Shown: piece by piece, positions 1-13,602 of the stretch
Position numbering within the stretch: position 1 is the stretch's first letter
Layout of the letters: each line of letters begins with the position of its first letter
DNA from: Paramyrothecium sp. XJ0827
Lineage: Eukaryota; Ascomycota; Sordariomycetes; Hypocreales; Stachybotryaceae
Assembly: GCA_020881915.1 (NCBI GenBank)
Contig: JAJFPB010000001.1
Coordinates: 2,170,001 to 2,234,000, forward strand
Length of the DNA: 64,000 bases
Reading direction: 5' to 3'
Position numbers and translations under genes: made by a program
The notes under the pieces: generated by a model
Told to the model about the DNA's origin: nothing
What the model saw: the letters and a program-made list of their open reading frames with translations, nothing else
The model's database searches: none

Positions 1-3000
1 CCTGCCATCGGCACCGACCAGAGGGACTTGTTCGCGTTTGTTGCTTGTAATACTGTGATTCCAAAGTGATCGCCACGGCACCTCAATTATGCTCGCCCTC
101 CATTCCCTGTTAGGCAGTCGTCAAGCCGCACCTCGGACCCTTGGCACTCAAGATCATCAAACCTGCCCTGAAAACCTGTAATGGGTATAGAACATGGCCT
201 GATCGGCATATTATGTTGTCCAACTGCTGAGCGAGGCATTCAGCACCCGCTGTTGTAGGGTAGGGCGGTGAATTGATCTGGTAAAGACTTGTGAGGTGGG
301 CTCCCTCCTTCCATCTGTCAGCGTACCATCTATGATGCTAGAGCCTTTGATCATTTCCTAATTAACGCTTCGCCGTCTGTGCTCCGCGTCAAGAGCAGAT
401 CACATTACAAAAATGATCAAAGACCAATAGTTGAACAGCAGCGGTGCTTGCCAAATGAAGCTTTTGCTACCGATGGATTGCGATCCGTTCGTCACTTTCG
501 CCTTGAGCTCGATTGATAGGAAAACCGTAGTTCGCCATAAAAGACGATCTGGGGGCTTCGACAGATCTTTGCTGATGGATCCAGGAACCCATGATTTTGT
601 GCCTCCTCGTCACGTTTGTGTATGACATCTAAGTAAGGGGAAGACGTTACCGGCTTACAACGCTAATAGCTTTCTACTAAGCCGACCCTACACTCACCCC
701 TCCCCACTTGTGCATTCGATGCGACCTTAGATCTTGCTTAGCGGCATATAAGGAAACAAGGCTTAGGCAGTCCCTGTTTTCTTTATTTCCAAGTTAGGCA
801 GGATCAGATCTGCACCAACTCCTTGTGGGGTAGTGCCGTGCACCCAGCTAACTTTCGGACTTTCGGCTCCGGAAGCTTCTTGGTAGTGTAGAGGGACACT
901 GTCACCAACTTCAAGTGGAATGCTCGACTCAACGTTGAATTTTTGATGAATATTTCGTGGGAAGCTCAAGCACCCGCATCGTGTCCATCAAATGGCGTGA
1001 CTTCGTCGCTTCAACGTAAACGTCCAACTTATCAGCTCTAAACACCAAAGCTTCAACCCCATCCAAAGATCAGGCGCTTAGTCGATCTAGTAGCACTCCC
1101 ATGCCTCAGCCCCCACTGTGTATCTACATGACTGGACCTATGCCTTACGCTACTCTTTGGCGCAACTTGTATCATCTTCGTTCCTGCTCTGTACATCACC
1201 AAAAGCCACTTGTGCATTCGCACCTAGCTTGTCGAATTGGCATGTCAGTTCTGCTGAAGGCTCTGATAAATGAACGTTCACCTCTGAATCCCAGAGAAAA
1301 TATCTTGGCCAGCTACAGTGGTATTCGTATACTCTGCAATCGGTCGGGACAAGTGTTGGCCGGCATCACCTCCTTTAGAAGATCTGACCGCAACAAGAAG
1401 TAATGTGATAGATCGCGGGAAATCTATACAATGTGCAGAGTCTGTACTATTCGCACTCATGGTAAAGTGACTGTGGCAGGATAAAGGCACTTCACGAGTG
1501 ATGGCCAGAGCCAACGTCGAATACCCTACGACCCGGTACTAACGGTATCTGCTTGATAAGACAATTTACCACACATACATTGTATCGAGATAGTAGGAGA
1601 TTTATGAGCAGAGGATATAATCTTTGAGGATTATCCAACTGTGTTGGGTTGGAAATCTTGAAAATTTATACTTGGGAGTTGCAACGACAGATCAGACTTG
1701 CGCCTCTATGCGTGGCCACTGTTTCCAGATGAAATGACTCATGATGAACATACTCAACACTACTAACGGGCAAGAGAAATACTGCGTCTTTGCGTTATAC
1801 TCATGGGATTATCTTAATCTAGTGAAAGTTTGTGCCAGCCATCAGGGGACGTCCTGATGCCCACACACGCCGCGACACATCGAGACAATGGTATGCGCTG
1901 ACTTTACCCCAAAACAGCTGAATCCAAAACAGCAGAAATAATGGTGACCATAATTCATCCTATGGTGCTACTCCAGATCGCGGAAGGTGGTTCATGTTTC
2001 CGTTGGATGCGATTCAGCTTCATGGGTAAAACATGTTCGGGAATCCATCAATTAGTCTGAAGAACCGACAAGAGTCGGACTGCATTCAACACAGCAGTGC
2101 AGACAACTCCAAGGTTCTATTCTTTGTATACCGATCTATGCATTAGCGTTGCTGTCCATTCCTACTCTCGTCATCTTTGTCTCGTCAGTCTCGAGTGCCA
2201 GCGATATGGTATTTTCACACATAGCAACTAACCTGTAAGGTTTTTCGCTCAATCGACTTTTGAGCGAGTAAATTTCGCTGGCATCCACTTGAGTTGCTGG
2301 ATAAGACTTTAGCAGGAATTATTTGATGATAACATATATTAATATGGGGGCACTTGCACTCGAAAGTCACAACTCTAGTCCCCGTCCGTTCTCTTCGATA
2401 GACATATTGGTTCTGCGACATAGCGAGGCTTGTTTTTAACTATTTGCAAAAGATTCCTCCTCAATACCACAAGAGAATACGTGAGAGTGCGTGAGTTGCA
2501 AAAGCTATGTCTTCACAACACAACATGTAGCTTGACGTTGTGCTCAGCGACAATATCATATTTAACCAGTAAGGGTCTAACTCAAACAGCATATTCGATG
2601 CAATAAGAGAGCCAGACGGCATTAAAGATGAGCTCGGGGGCGGTGCGAATGCTTATCTCGTATGGCACAACACGCAGTCCAACGTCACGTTTGCTTGACA
2701 GGGTCAAGATGTTGGATTCGTTCTCAAACGGGCTATTTCAGAACTGGCCTGCAACAAACTAATATCCGGATCTCCCACATTCTAGGCTTTCTCTTGTTTA
2801 TTGCGTCTAGGCATAGGTTGACGATTGCCTCTTGGGTGTCCTATCGAATATCACCAAAATCTGGTGCGCGCATTTGGACTCCGTCGTTTGTGCTTTCCAA
2901 TTTCTTCGGATGGCTCATCGATAGAATTCAGCGGAATTCCGCGGAGAAACAGAAGAAATGGTCGTAAGAAGTGGTTGCCTTCCGTTAGCATTGACTGGCT

Positions 3001-5406
3001 TCAACAGCATGACGATTACAGGCTCTTCACTAAATGAAGACTGCCACAAATGCCCACTGATAGAAAGTACAATGTCACTGTGTGCCTACTATCAATGTCG
3101 ATGGCATGAAGTGAGACCCTCTATGATACAGTGCATTCTTCACTGAAACACATTGCCACGCCCATGCCTGCCGTTTCTCCTCGGCAACCGCACATAGCAA
3201 AGGACGACCCCATCCCGCTTTGAGCCACCCACTCCTTTCGACTCTCCAGATTGTTTGGTTAAATTGGGTGCGCAATTAATGTGATGATTAAGTTGAGAGT
3301 TCATAAAAATGATGCAAAATGCTGGCTTGAAGTGATTTTCAGCGCAAAAGGGTAGTCCTCTGCAATGGCAGCCCTAGACATCGTAAGGACCTCTCCCTCC
3401 TGCGTGTAGGACCTGGACATACATAAACATGTACAATGGTTATCCTGATAGAGATACTCCTATATCGTTACTTAGGCCCCTCAGTCCCGACAAACAGATA
3501 GGCTTCCCAGTCCCCACGTGCCACAAGTGAGCATCTAATTAAACCCGGAAGCAGTTGCCCGCGTTCGTGACCCCCACCGCCGAAACGATCTCATCGTCTA
3601 TGAAGTAACGGATGCCTGGGGAGGTGCGCTCAAAGTCTTCGCATAGTTGGAAGGAGGAACCGGTTGTCGAAGGACCCAAAGTAATCGTCTCACTGATAGG
3701 TTTTGTAGCCGTAGTAGATATAACATTGCCATCTGCGATTCGGCTGGCAAGCCTCATGTAGGACGAATTAGAGCAAAGGCCTGGGTAATTGGGTGGCAAG
3801 ACCATGCCACAAATTGGCTTCTCAAAATTAAAGTGCTGCGCATTTTAGCAGGAGATGCTCCACAAACGCGACACGGTTCGAAGCAGATTTGAGGCTGGCG
3901 CTGATGAAGAACACCGAAGCAAGAAGATGAAGGTACTAGAAGGCAGATTCATGAAGGTTTACGGGTGTTGGGTCAGAAGCACTTTGCTCCAACTGGTGGA
4001 GGCTGAAGCCGAGTCATTTCAACCGGGATTGCTCCAAATGTTTGTGGGGATTCAATGAATGATATGGTAGATAGTCGTGGGGTGGTTAGGAGCTTGTCAA
4101 AACCATTTGGCGCATATCGAGTGTCAACGATGGGATGGTTATCACCAAATTTCATTCTCTGCTCACTTTCCGGTCTACAAGGCAACTGACTGGATCACAG
4201 CTTGACTTATTTGATTGAAGGTCACGAGGCCGCGCTAGGGTGTTGATTTATTCAGTAATTAGCTGTGCGACAATATTAAATGGCCAATGAAAGCTGCCTT
4301 GCTCTCAACCTATTCTGCGTATGCGATCGTTGGCGAATGCCACCAAATTATATCAGATGTTTTGTTCATGTCAGCTTCACCGCCGGCTCCTCACGAGCCT
4401 CGGCCCCATGAGATTCATCCGGCTCCCGCTGTTGGGATGCTTTGAGGGGCCGCTGCGGATCACACCGTTGGAGCACGATTACCGAATCACTGTGGTAGAA
4501 CCGGGCGGATCCTGTTTCCGGAGCAGAAAGTGTACTGCCGCCGGCATCTGGACTACTGGAAATAGGCAACACAATTGATCGCCCCAGCAATAACCAGCGC
4601 ATTGTTGAGAGGAGGCAACGGCCTCTAGGCATGTGTCGCGGGTCGGAATTCTATCCAAGTCAAGTTAGTCCCAAAGAGATGATATCTCCAACTCTTAGTG
4701 CAAGCGCAGACAGCCGAGATATTACGGTGTCTGACTTACTCATGTTCGACAGGCCATTTTGGCACGTATCCACACTCAACGAACTGGAGGCGGATTGCCT
4801 CCTAGTCCCTGTCCGAGTGTGGGGTTGCGATGCGTGATCATCAATCTCAATGTACTTTGCTCCTTCATTGGCTGCGTATACACAGCAACTCACGTCAGTC
4901 GATGGTTCCGGTACAGGTCCGTCTCCACCTAGTAATTCGTGGCTAACCACCCCTTCAAGCATCTGCGTCTCTCATGTCGGGTGACGATCTTTCCAGTCGT
5001 CTTCCCCCTCATCCATCATCGGCTGCTTCGAAACAAGTTTTGAGGAGAATGACCCGCCGACTGCCTGTTTGACGCCAAACTTAGTTTTCCGTTTCTCCCT
5101 CATTTCGTCTTCAGCGACGAGGCTCGTTCTCCGAAGTCCATTTGTCCTGATCACCACAGTCCTGTGTGTGTGAAAGAGAGTTTCGCAAGAAACACACCCG
5201 TTCCCCGCTTCCCCGCCTGGAATCCTGAAAGCACCCCTTCTTGTATATTCGTTACTCTTTTTCTCTCCACATTTGACAGGGAAGAAAAAAAAATAACCTT
5301 GAAGAGCAGAGGTTGTCCCTTACTGTCCGAGGCAGAGGAATTTGTTACCCTCCATCACTCTTGGAGAACGAACCGCCCCCGCTAAAACCTCCCATTGTCT
5401 TGAGCG
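1..5406. other. Gene-poor left flank, no supported gene
   Basis: Only short open frames occur here (about 100 codons or less), on both strands, with no recognisable domain and no chain of exons joined by good splice sites. A run of short minus-strand frames between about 3540 and 4960 looks mildly protein-like but gave no family match by eye. It could be a decayed gene. The last 250 bp or so are the promoter and leader of the aldolase-family gene, with a GTGTGTGTG stretch and purine-rich blocks. I saw no transposon ends, strong repeats or tRNA. Confidence 0.55.
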
Positions 5407-6565
5407 ATGGCTCCGTCGGCGATAACCACCGCCCAGCCTGAGGCCCAGCCCAGCGCTGTGATCAAGTTGGCTCAGCAAGCCAATCCGCAATTAACAGATC
5501 AGGAACCAGAGATGGAGTGCCAGCTACCAAATCTGAGCCGTGGTCCCAATCCATTGAGAGGTGCGCACCTCCCCTGAACCCACTTATACATGTTACATAT
5601 TTCGCTGGGAAATATCCTACTGACAATGCCTCCAATGGGCGCGTTACAGGAATTCCTACTTTTGTGTCCTTTCAAGAGCATCGGAAGCACATATGCATCC
5701 ACATGGCCGCAGTGTTCCGTAATTGGGCACGCAACAGGTTCACTGAAGGCATTTCTGGACACATCAGCGTCCGTGATCCCGAGTTTCCTGACTGCATCTG
5801 GATGAATCCTATTGGTAGACATTTCTCCCTGCTCAATGGATCTGATATGCTATGCCTAAGGATCAGCGATGGCGAAATCATCGGCGGGAACCGTGTAAGT
5901 GTAGTCCTTCCCGCTCTACTAGTTTGCCTGAACATCTACTGGCGTTTAACTCCTCGCCATATTCATCGTTGAGCTCTCTGACCATTGCTGAATGACCTTC
6001 ACAGACTCGCCCTGCAAACAATCCTGGCTACTACATTCACTCTGAGTTGCACAAGGCTCGAGAGGATATCCACGCCATTTGCCACGCTCACACTATCGCT
6101 GGTCGTGCTTGGTGCGCGTTCGGTAAGCCTCTTGACATGATTACTCAGGACATCTGCGATCTTTACGGTGTGCTGGCTGTCGATACGGAATACGCCGGTA
6201 TCGTCACTGCTGAGCAGGAAGGTCAGCAGATTGCCCGTGCGCTGGGCAAGCGCGGCAAAGCTGCACTCTTGATGAACCATGGCCTCATCTCCGTCGGTCA
6301 CACCGTCGACGAGGCTGCATTTCTAATCGGCCTCGTGGACCGCAGCTGCGACATCCAGCTCAAGGTTGAAGCCGCTTGCGCCGGCAACCCTGAACTTAAG
6401 AAGAAGATAATTCCTCATGAATTGGCCTATAACAACTACCTCATGGCTGGCGAGAAGCACTGGCTCTATGAGGAGGCCCAACCCGACATTCAAATGGAAA
6501 TCGAGCTAGCCGGTGACATCATTTCTGCAGGCCTAGAGGACCTCAAATTGGACATCGTCGCGTGA
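5407..6565 (+). CDS. Class II aldolase/adducin-family protein (319 aa, 3 exons)
   Basis: Exons 5407-5560, 5650-5894 and 6005-6565 join in frame through GT-AG introns of 89 and 110 bp. The product is a class II aldolase/adducin N-terminal domain protein. The PLRGIPTF segment after exon 1 and the [11 protein letters not shown] block are typical of the fungal subfamily. Putative metal ligands are His160 and His162 (HAH) and His225 (NHG), with an acidic residue in HSELH, so the site looks complete. Family members are metal-dependent aldolases, epimerases or dehydratases, while many fungal ones have no known substrate. No signal peptide is visible, so it is probably cytosolic. It lies upstream of, and on the same strand as, an acyl-CoA ligase and an HR-PKS. 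A role in modifying a polyketide or its precursor is inference. The family call is firm; the reaction is unknown. Confidence 0.9.
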
Positions 6566-8000
6566 ATCTACGAACAGTATTAAGGTCATTGTTTCTGCCG
6601 TTGGGGATAGCTCTGAGTGCTGGACGTCTTGACGGTGATATATCCATCTATGTAACAGATGTTTGCAAACATGCTAGGATAGTCATGTCTCCGACTGGGT
6701 GTCACACATTAAAGAAAGTTGGCGCGCCAATGAGGTCTATCTGGTATGCACTCTCAACTCATCGCTGTTTGGCCTCGAAAGAGGACCCGACAAGAAATTC
6801 GTTTACCGATCGGTGGAATTCTCAAGTCTGGTCTTACAGGGCGTTGGTAGCATATGATATTACACGAGATTGTATGTTCTCTTCATAGTCCATACAGATC
6901 TGTGAGCGTATCTTACTGGTGCCAACCGTGAAATGCTTCTATCAAGAGTCACGCCATTTTACGAAATGACTGAAAGCCCCGAACTGGGGAATCTTATCCG
7001 TGTGATCCAAAGACAACAGACCTAATCGTAGTAACCAGGGCATTGGCCAGGGAACACAAAGCAAGACGCCGTTTTGTTTCACCCCAGCCACCGGTAAAAC
7101 AGGCCCTTGTGGCTATTCCACGATTGGTGCTATGATCAGTAGCCCACATGTTAGTGCTGCCGGTCGCCCAAGGAGAAGAATTGGATGTAGAGAAAGGCTC
7201 AAGAAAAATACATTTGCTATTGCATTTCCCAAGTAATTCACCTTGAATGTCAGAGAGGAACGTGCCTGGTCTAAGTTCCGCTTCAGTCCCTTAAGCCGCA
7301 ACCTCTTATATGGTGGCTTTGTGTGAACATACCAACCCCCTAAGTTTGCTCCTGCCACCAGCCATGCCGTGATCTCGGTACCGAAGAAATCATGTTGCGC
7401 AGTCGAGTTAGGACCGAATACTTGGTTCTCTGTCTTTCGAGAAAGGCACCACCTCACCCCTTTGTGGGGAGCCGGCGTTATCCAAGGGAGAGCTTGAACC
7501 AGGGCAACGAGAAGGGACGGAAGGGGGAGGGTGGCTGGTCGCAAATTGTGATACACACCATATACGCCCTAGATTAGATGCAAGCAATCTCAATCAGTCC
7601 CTTCGTGACATCTTCCTGCATTGTGACGCTAGTCTTGAACATTTGAAGTGTTTCCAGGCCAGATGATGGCTATATGGCTTACGAGCACTCCTGGAGGCGA
7701 GGAGAGTCAGATGTATCTCAAAACCCCTTCGCCTCAGTCTCAGCTGGACATTACCCCAAGGCTACCTCAAAATCTCCATAAGGTCTCGACTCTGTCTGGA
7801 TTTTCCAGAGTCCACACAGAAATTCTGGCGCTCCTCTTTCATTTGCTTATTAAAATACTCCAGACCAGTCTTGTTACTAAGAACTAGCACTCGGCATTGC
7901 TTTCCAGACGATTGTTCGCGCTCACAGCAAACACCTCTTCATATCCCTCGCATTGCACCTTTATCGTTACGCCTCCAGCCGTGAACAACGAACCGCCGCC
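6566..8000. other. Intergenic, aldolase-family gene to acyl-CoA ligase
   Basis: This is the 3' flank of the aldolase-family gene and the promoter of the acyl-CoA ligase. A minus-strand frame of 147 codons (7113-7556) begins with a hydrophobic stretch but matches no family I recognise. I do not call it a gene. The ligase ATG is preceded by GCCGCC, a near-ideal fungal start context. Confidence 0.5.
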
Positions 8001-9974
8001 ATGGTATTCACATGCCCCTCCTACATCAACAAGCTGCCTTACGACATCCCCTGCGATGTCCCGATACACAGTTTCTTGTTCAGTGAATCTGAGAAATATG
8101 GACGCTATCCGATGGAAAGGTCTCTGCCTCCTTTCACCTGCGGCATCACTGGCAAGGCATATTCCACCATTGAAGTCAAGGAGCGCATTGAGCACTTGGC
8201 CGCCGCGCTGGCCGCTGAGCTCGACTTCGTCGTGAACGAAGGATCCGAGTTGGACAAGGTTATTGGTATTTTCAGCGTTAACACGGTGAGCCACAAGTCC
8301 ATTGCGCGGAAATTGTTCGAGAGGTGCTGATATATTCTTCCCTCAGGTTGATACACTAACTGCGTCCTGGGCAACTCATCGGCTCAATGGCGTCTCGTGT
8401 CCGATAAGCCCTTCATACTCCATAGCAGAGCTTACCCGCCAGCTTTCCATCGTCAGGTGCAAGGCTCTCTTCACTTGCGCACCGCTATACCCTATCGCCA
8501 AGGAGGCTGCCATTGCCGCTGGCTTGCCTGTGGAGCATGTGTATTTGCTTGACATTCCTGAAAAGGCGTGTAAGGGTGCACCCATACCAGCTGGTGTCAA
8601 GACACTCGACCAGCTAGTTAAGCAGGGCAAGAGCTCCGAGCCTTTGCCTAAACTCAAATGGTCCAAAACTCAGGGTTCTACTCAAATTGCCTACCTCTGC
8701 TCCTCAAGCGGCACTTCTGGCCTGCCGGTAAGGTTATATCTCAGACTTACTTACGTTTTGGCCATCCTCTAACCGGGCCTCGTAGAAAAACGTCAAAATA
8801 TCACATCGCAATGTGATTGCCAATGTCATCCAGTCTTTTTCATTTGAGCTCAACTATAAAAGCAAAACGCCGGAGACGAGCCTCGGTGTACTCCCGCTCA
8901 GTCATTGTTACGCACTAATCGTCACTGGCCATTTGAGTATCTATCGTGGCGATGGCCTTATCGTCTTGCCTGGTTTCGACCTCTTAGATGTCCTTAACTC
9001 TATTCAGCAATTTAAAATGGGGCGGCTATGGATGGTTCCTCCCATGGTCGTTGGCATGATCAAAGCTTCTGCGATCGCTGCGAAGTTCGACTTGAGTAGT
9101 GTCGAGACTGTTGTGGTCGGAGCCTCCAATCTCACCCAGGATATCGAGGACCAATTCAAGAAGATATTCACTCACTGCAATCTTGTGCAAGGTTATGGTC
9201 TCACAGAATCTGCCGTCGTCGTCTGCTTCCAGAACCCATATGACACCATGCACGGTGCCTGTGGTCATATTTTCCCTGGCTGCGAGGGTCGCCTCGTCGA
9301 TACAGAAGGAAATGAAGTTATTGGGTACAACAAACCTGGCGAGCTGCATCTACGCTCGCCATCAGTTATGCTCGGGTATCTCAACAATGAAGAAGCAACT
9401 AAGGAGGCCTTGACAGAGGATGGCTGGCTTCGTACAGGCGATCTGTTCGAACTTAGGCAGAGTGAAAAAGGCAATGAGCACATGTTCATTTTGGATCGCC
9501 TCAAGGAGCTGATCAAGGTTCGGGTGAGTTGCAACCTCCTGATCCAATGTATATTAACACCATTCTAACTTTCTCATGCAGGGTATTCAGGTATCTCCAA
9601 CAGAGCTTGAGACCTACCTTGCCCGCCATCCCGCTGTCGCTGACAATGTCGTGGTGCCGATCCCCAACGAAGCTGCTGGCGAATTGCCTATTGCTTTCAT
9701 TGTGCGGACACCTGAAGGTCGAGTTAAGGATGAAAAGGTACTAAAGGAGGAGATTCATGCGTATTTCGATACACATATGGCCGAATACAAGCGACTGGCT
9801 GGCGGTATTGAGTTTGTCGACTCACTCCCCAAAACAGCAGCCAACAAGACGCAAAGAGGCACGATGAAGCAAATGGCAAAGGCCATCTATGAGACCAACA
9901 GGCCTAAAGCTGCACCAAAAGTCCTTCAGTCGTTTCAATTTGATTCGGACGACGATGAAAGCGACGATAATTAA
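8001..9974 (+). CDS. 4-coumarate-CoA-ligase-like acyl-CoA ligase (598 aa, 4 exons)
   Basis: Exons 8001-8285, 8347-8727, 8786-9523 and 9582-9974 are joined by three phase-0 GT-AG introns of 61, 58 and 58 bp. The start at 8001 has the context GCCGCCATGG, and an upstream in-frame ATG at 7953 is less likely. The protein is an AMP-forming adenylating enzyme. It shows the SSSGTSGLPK phosphate-binding loop (about aa 213-223, split by intron 2), the GYGLTES motif (about 357), TGDL (about 439), the hinge around DRLKELIKVRG, and a C-terminal PKTAANK segment that supplies the catalytic lysine. It should convert a carboxylic acid to its CoA thioester through an acyl-adenylate. The tail is acidic (DSDDDESDDN) with no peroxisomal SKL signal, so a cytosolic location is likely. 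It sits between the aldolase-family gene and the HR-PKS on one strand. A role in starter supply or in activating the released polyketide acid is inference. Confidence 0.92.
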
Positions 9975-12900
9975 GCATGGGTGTATCAATTGATAGGGGA
10001 ACTGACTTCGACTTCCGTCTTCTGTGTCAGGTCCCTCTCCCGTCCTATACGAAATGTTGTTGATAGGAATCACACGCTATGCTAAATACATGTACTGTTT
10101 GTTGTGTTTCTAGTGCTTTTTAAAATTGCCATAGGGCGCCCTTGAAAGGCTTGATAGGTCTTGCGCCAGTATGCTTCCATTGTTCACATACGTGAACTCT
10201 CCAGATCATTCCTCGTCGGGCCACACCTACAGATCTCAGTAAGATCCACATCAGTCCGTCAGTCCAACTCTCATGCATTGGAAAAATAATTACAATTTAC
10301 CGAAAGCAGCGCTCAATATTGGGTGGTGCCAGTTGAGGAGATGTAGCCAAAGTCGGATGCGAATCCTAGCGGAAGAACAAGCGAAGCTCTACACATCAGA
10401 GCACATATTTCGCAAACAGGTAAGACCACATGGGTTACAGCAATTACATTAGAGCCTGTAGAGGAATTAGGAGGCTTTCAAAAATCGTTGGAAGTGAATA
10501 GCCCACGGTCCTCCCTGCATTGAGGCTACTCTGTGCGTCCTCGGATATTACAGACGAGTTGACTTGAGTTGTAAGCGCAGCCCGCGTCAAAGCGTACAAG
10601 TCGCTCCGATAAAACAGGTTCATGACTTGGAAGGTGCAAATAAAGAATATTCAGGCTACTGGGCCCTCGGGGTCACTAAACTACACTAATTGCTTTCGCT
10701 CGTGTATTAGGCTCAGCCAGTATGATGTGAGACCAACAGAGACCTCTGTAAGGAACTCCATCCAACCGGGTGGATATCCGTGCAAACCGGTCAGGGAAGG
10801 TGCCCACTACATGACTTGACTGACCACAAGGGCTAGCACGTTGCCACAGTTCATCATTCCTTCAAACCCCTCCAAGGTACGATTCCCGCCTTTCAGACCT
10901 CTACCTCAAACTGACAGAGTAAGGCGCTTCACCTGTATAAGGTAAATATTGGCATCCCGCTCTCTCTCAGCTTCCGAGTGGGCGTCATATCACACTTTCT
11001 GTGGGTTGCTTTTCTCGTTTGACGGAACTTCTAAATGTATGCGCCGCAAGAAACAATCGAGCGAACGCACATTCCAGCCTGGGGCCTTAGCACATATAAA
11101 ACTAATGAAGGCATCCCAGAGACACACATCAAAAGCTCTGTGCATCTGCTGTTATCATCGCCACTATTGCTAGTATTTCTGGTGCTTTGTGCAAGTGCTA
11201 TGGCGCCTCATGTCTGTACTGTGCCGTTGCAAGCATCCCTGAAATGCGCCTGCGCCTTTTCCGGCGTTTAGATCTAGTCGTGTATTCTTGCGCACGATCA
11301 TCCACTGCTCACTTCAGAGGTATATCGAAATTGCATGGCACAATAATGAACGCGCAATGAGAGTGCTGAATGGACCCAGCGTGTGAAGTATGCCAGGATC
11401 CATGAGTTGGGACTCCAACATCAAAGCAACAAAAGAAGCAAAAGAAATATGATTGAGTAATTTTTGGGTCAAAATCATTGCACATGAGGTCCACCTACAG
11501 AAACAGCACCAGTAGGCATAAAAATATTTCATGATAATGGCGACATGCTCATGCCAAGACCAGTCTCCATCACCAAATCGGCACCCTCCCAGTATATGTC
11601 CATAAGACCCATCTGTTCGTCGATTGGTAAAACAGAAGTGGGAACTACTACGGGAAGGCTGGTTCAGCGCTGAATGGCACGGTCCTCAGCTTCGCCCTGG
11701 TTCAAACAACCTCGTGCAAACCATTGCACCCCTCACCGGCCTGCCATAGAGCTACGCTTCTGTGCTTCCCAACTCCTTCCATATATGGTACGGGAGTTTT
11801 TGCGGTCTGTATTTCTGCAACTTGAATGCTAAGCAACGGAAAACCTGGCGAAATACACCGGCCAATGTATCTCCACCAGGTACGTGTCTTTTCGACGCCC
11901 TTTTCGTGAGTTTGCCCTTGGCTTGTTGCTCGACGAATTAGGCGTCTCAACCCTAGAGACACCCCCTTTATTCTTGTCGCAAAATCTCTGCCCTCTTCAT
12001 CGGAGCCTGGGCCGACCACAGGAAGCCAGCATCCTCAAACGGGAGGAATGTCGGGAAACTCATTGGAATACCTCAGTGATGCGCTAGTCGCCCTGTCAAA
12101 TTACGTGAGCTGGGGTACTGGTTGTGCGATGGACTGCTACACCAGTCTTTTCTGTGATGTGCTGCGATCTGCTTGAACTTCTTCATGCGTATTCTTTCGG
12201 TAACATCAAATTGCTTCCTGCGACCCTGACTACTTGTGCATCACTTGGTCATGGTGGTCGCCCGTCGCTGTTCCCCCTAGACTTGCGGACAACCCTGGAA
12301 CTCTCCCGAGTTTATACAGACGAATAGAACATGCCTTGCAAGCATCCAACGTTCGCAGGTACAAGATTGCGGCTAACTGCTAGCTGCGGGAGGCGGGAGG
12401 CGGGAGGCTAAATCCGACCTGTCTGTAAAGTGTGACAAGGTGTGTATTCTTCGAGTTGCCCACTCGGGTCCTCAAGCTGTGGGGTCTAGACTGTGAAAGA
12501 CAATGCAGGATCAGAACTTTGCACCCATTGTTAGTCTGACACAGGCTTTTCCGATGGCAGATACCTGACACCTTTGAATGCCAGGTTGAGTACCCGTTGC
12601 CCAACCGGCCTGATTGTTACATTCCTCCCTTCCACCAGCACCACAAATATGAGAGGATGTCATTGCCGGCACAGACAGGATGAGACAAGGGGACAGGCGA
12701 GAGAAAGAAAATTTTCGCAGCAAGACGTCAAGAGGGATTCCAGATGATCATATTAATTGCTGCTCACAGTTTTCATCGATTGCCCTTTCCAATTTCGAAC
12801 CCTTCTTGCGCTCTTAAGACTTAAATCCTCGTTCGGGAACCGCAATTATCAGACCATCTTGCGTCAGCAGGCACCTCAGCTGGTAGAAGGGGGTGGAACT

Positions 12901-13602
12901 AAAGGAATTGAAATGTGTGCCGGCTTAATGGGCTCCTGGATTACTTGTCTTCATTTCAGGAGATAGGATAGCCTTCTCATGTTGCCTGCGCACCACCGTG
13001 TGTTGTGAGCGGATAGGGGAAGGGGGGTGCACGTGTTCTTGGAAGAGAGGCAAATCATCATGAATTGCGGTCGTGGCATCAGCTTTACGGGCTGTGTGTG
13101 GTAAGCATACCAGGTTTCCCTTCTAATGTGTGAGATGGCTACGGTGTACTTGTTTCGAATTATACACACACCCCATTTCCCTCCACGTTTGTTCCCTCAA
13201 ATAATAGTTGCCCTGTTGTTACCAATCTGGTCCTTGTCTGGGTCCCATCGGTGTAGATGGAGCATTACGAATCATACAGCCGAAGATTATCTACCTAGGC
13301 ATACCAGCACCAAAATCGATTTCTTCTTCTCTTGCCACCTCTTAAACTGTGCAATCCTTCTCTCTCGCCCTCACACTCTCTTCGACGCCGTGTGTGCGCC
13401 TCCTGCTCAGCCAGCTCTGTTTTCTCGGACATCAATCTTTCAGAAGCTGCATATCCTCTTTCATCGCCATCCATTTTTCACTACGGCTTTATACCCGAGG
13501 AGGACATATACCACGGTCTCAACGACTGTTCTTCATTTCAATCAATCTCAGACTTTTGCCGAAGAGTTCAACACATAACAGGCAGCACACAACCAGGACA
13601 CG
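9975..13602. other. Intergenic and PKS promoter region
   Basis: About 3.6 kb holds only short, unrelated frames. A 7-bp unit CGGGAGG is repeated three times at 12387-12407. The last 300 bp before the PKS start are pyrimidine-rich (runs such as CTTCTTCTCTTG and CTCTCTCGCCC), as is common in the leaders of fungal genes. I found no regulator or transporter gene here. Confidence 0.5.
12387..12407. repeat. Short tandem repeat (CGGGAGG)x3
   Basis: Three perfect head-to-tail copies of CGGGAGG lie 1.2 kb upstream of the PKS start. The function is unknown. It may be a plain microsatellite or a cluster of CGG-type binding half-sites for Zn2Cys6 regulators. Confidence 0.8.

Noticed and set aside
3539..4962. 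Possible multi-exon minus-strand gene
   Set aside because: Four short frames lie in order, but I could not join them with good splice sites or match them to a family. At most this is a decayed gene.
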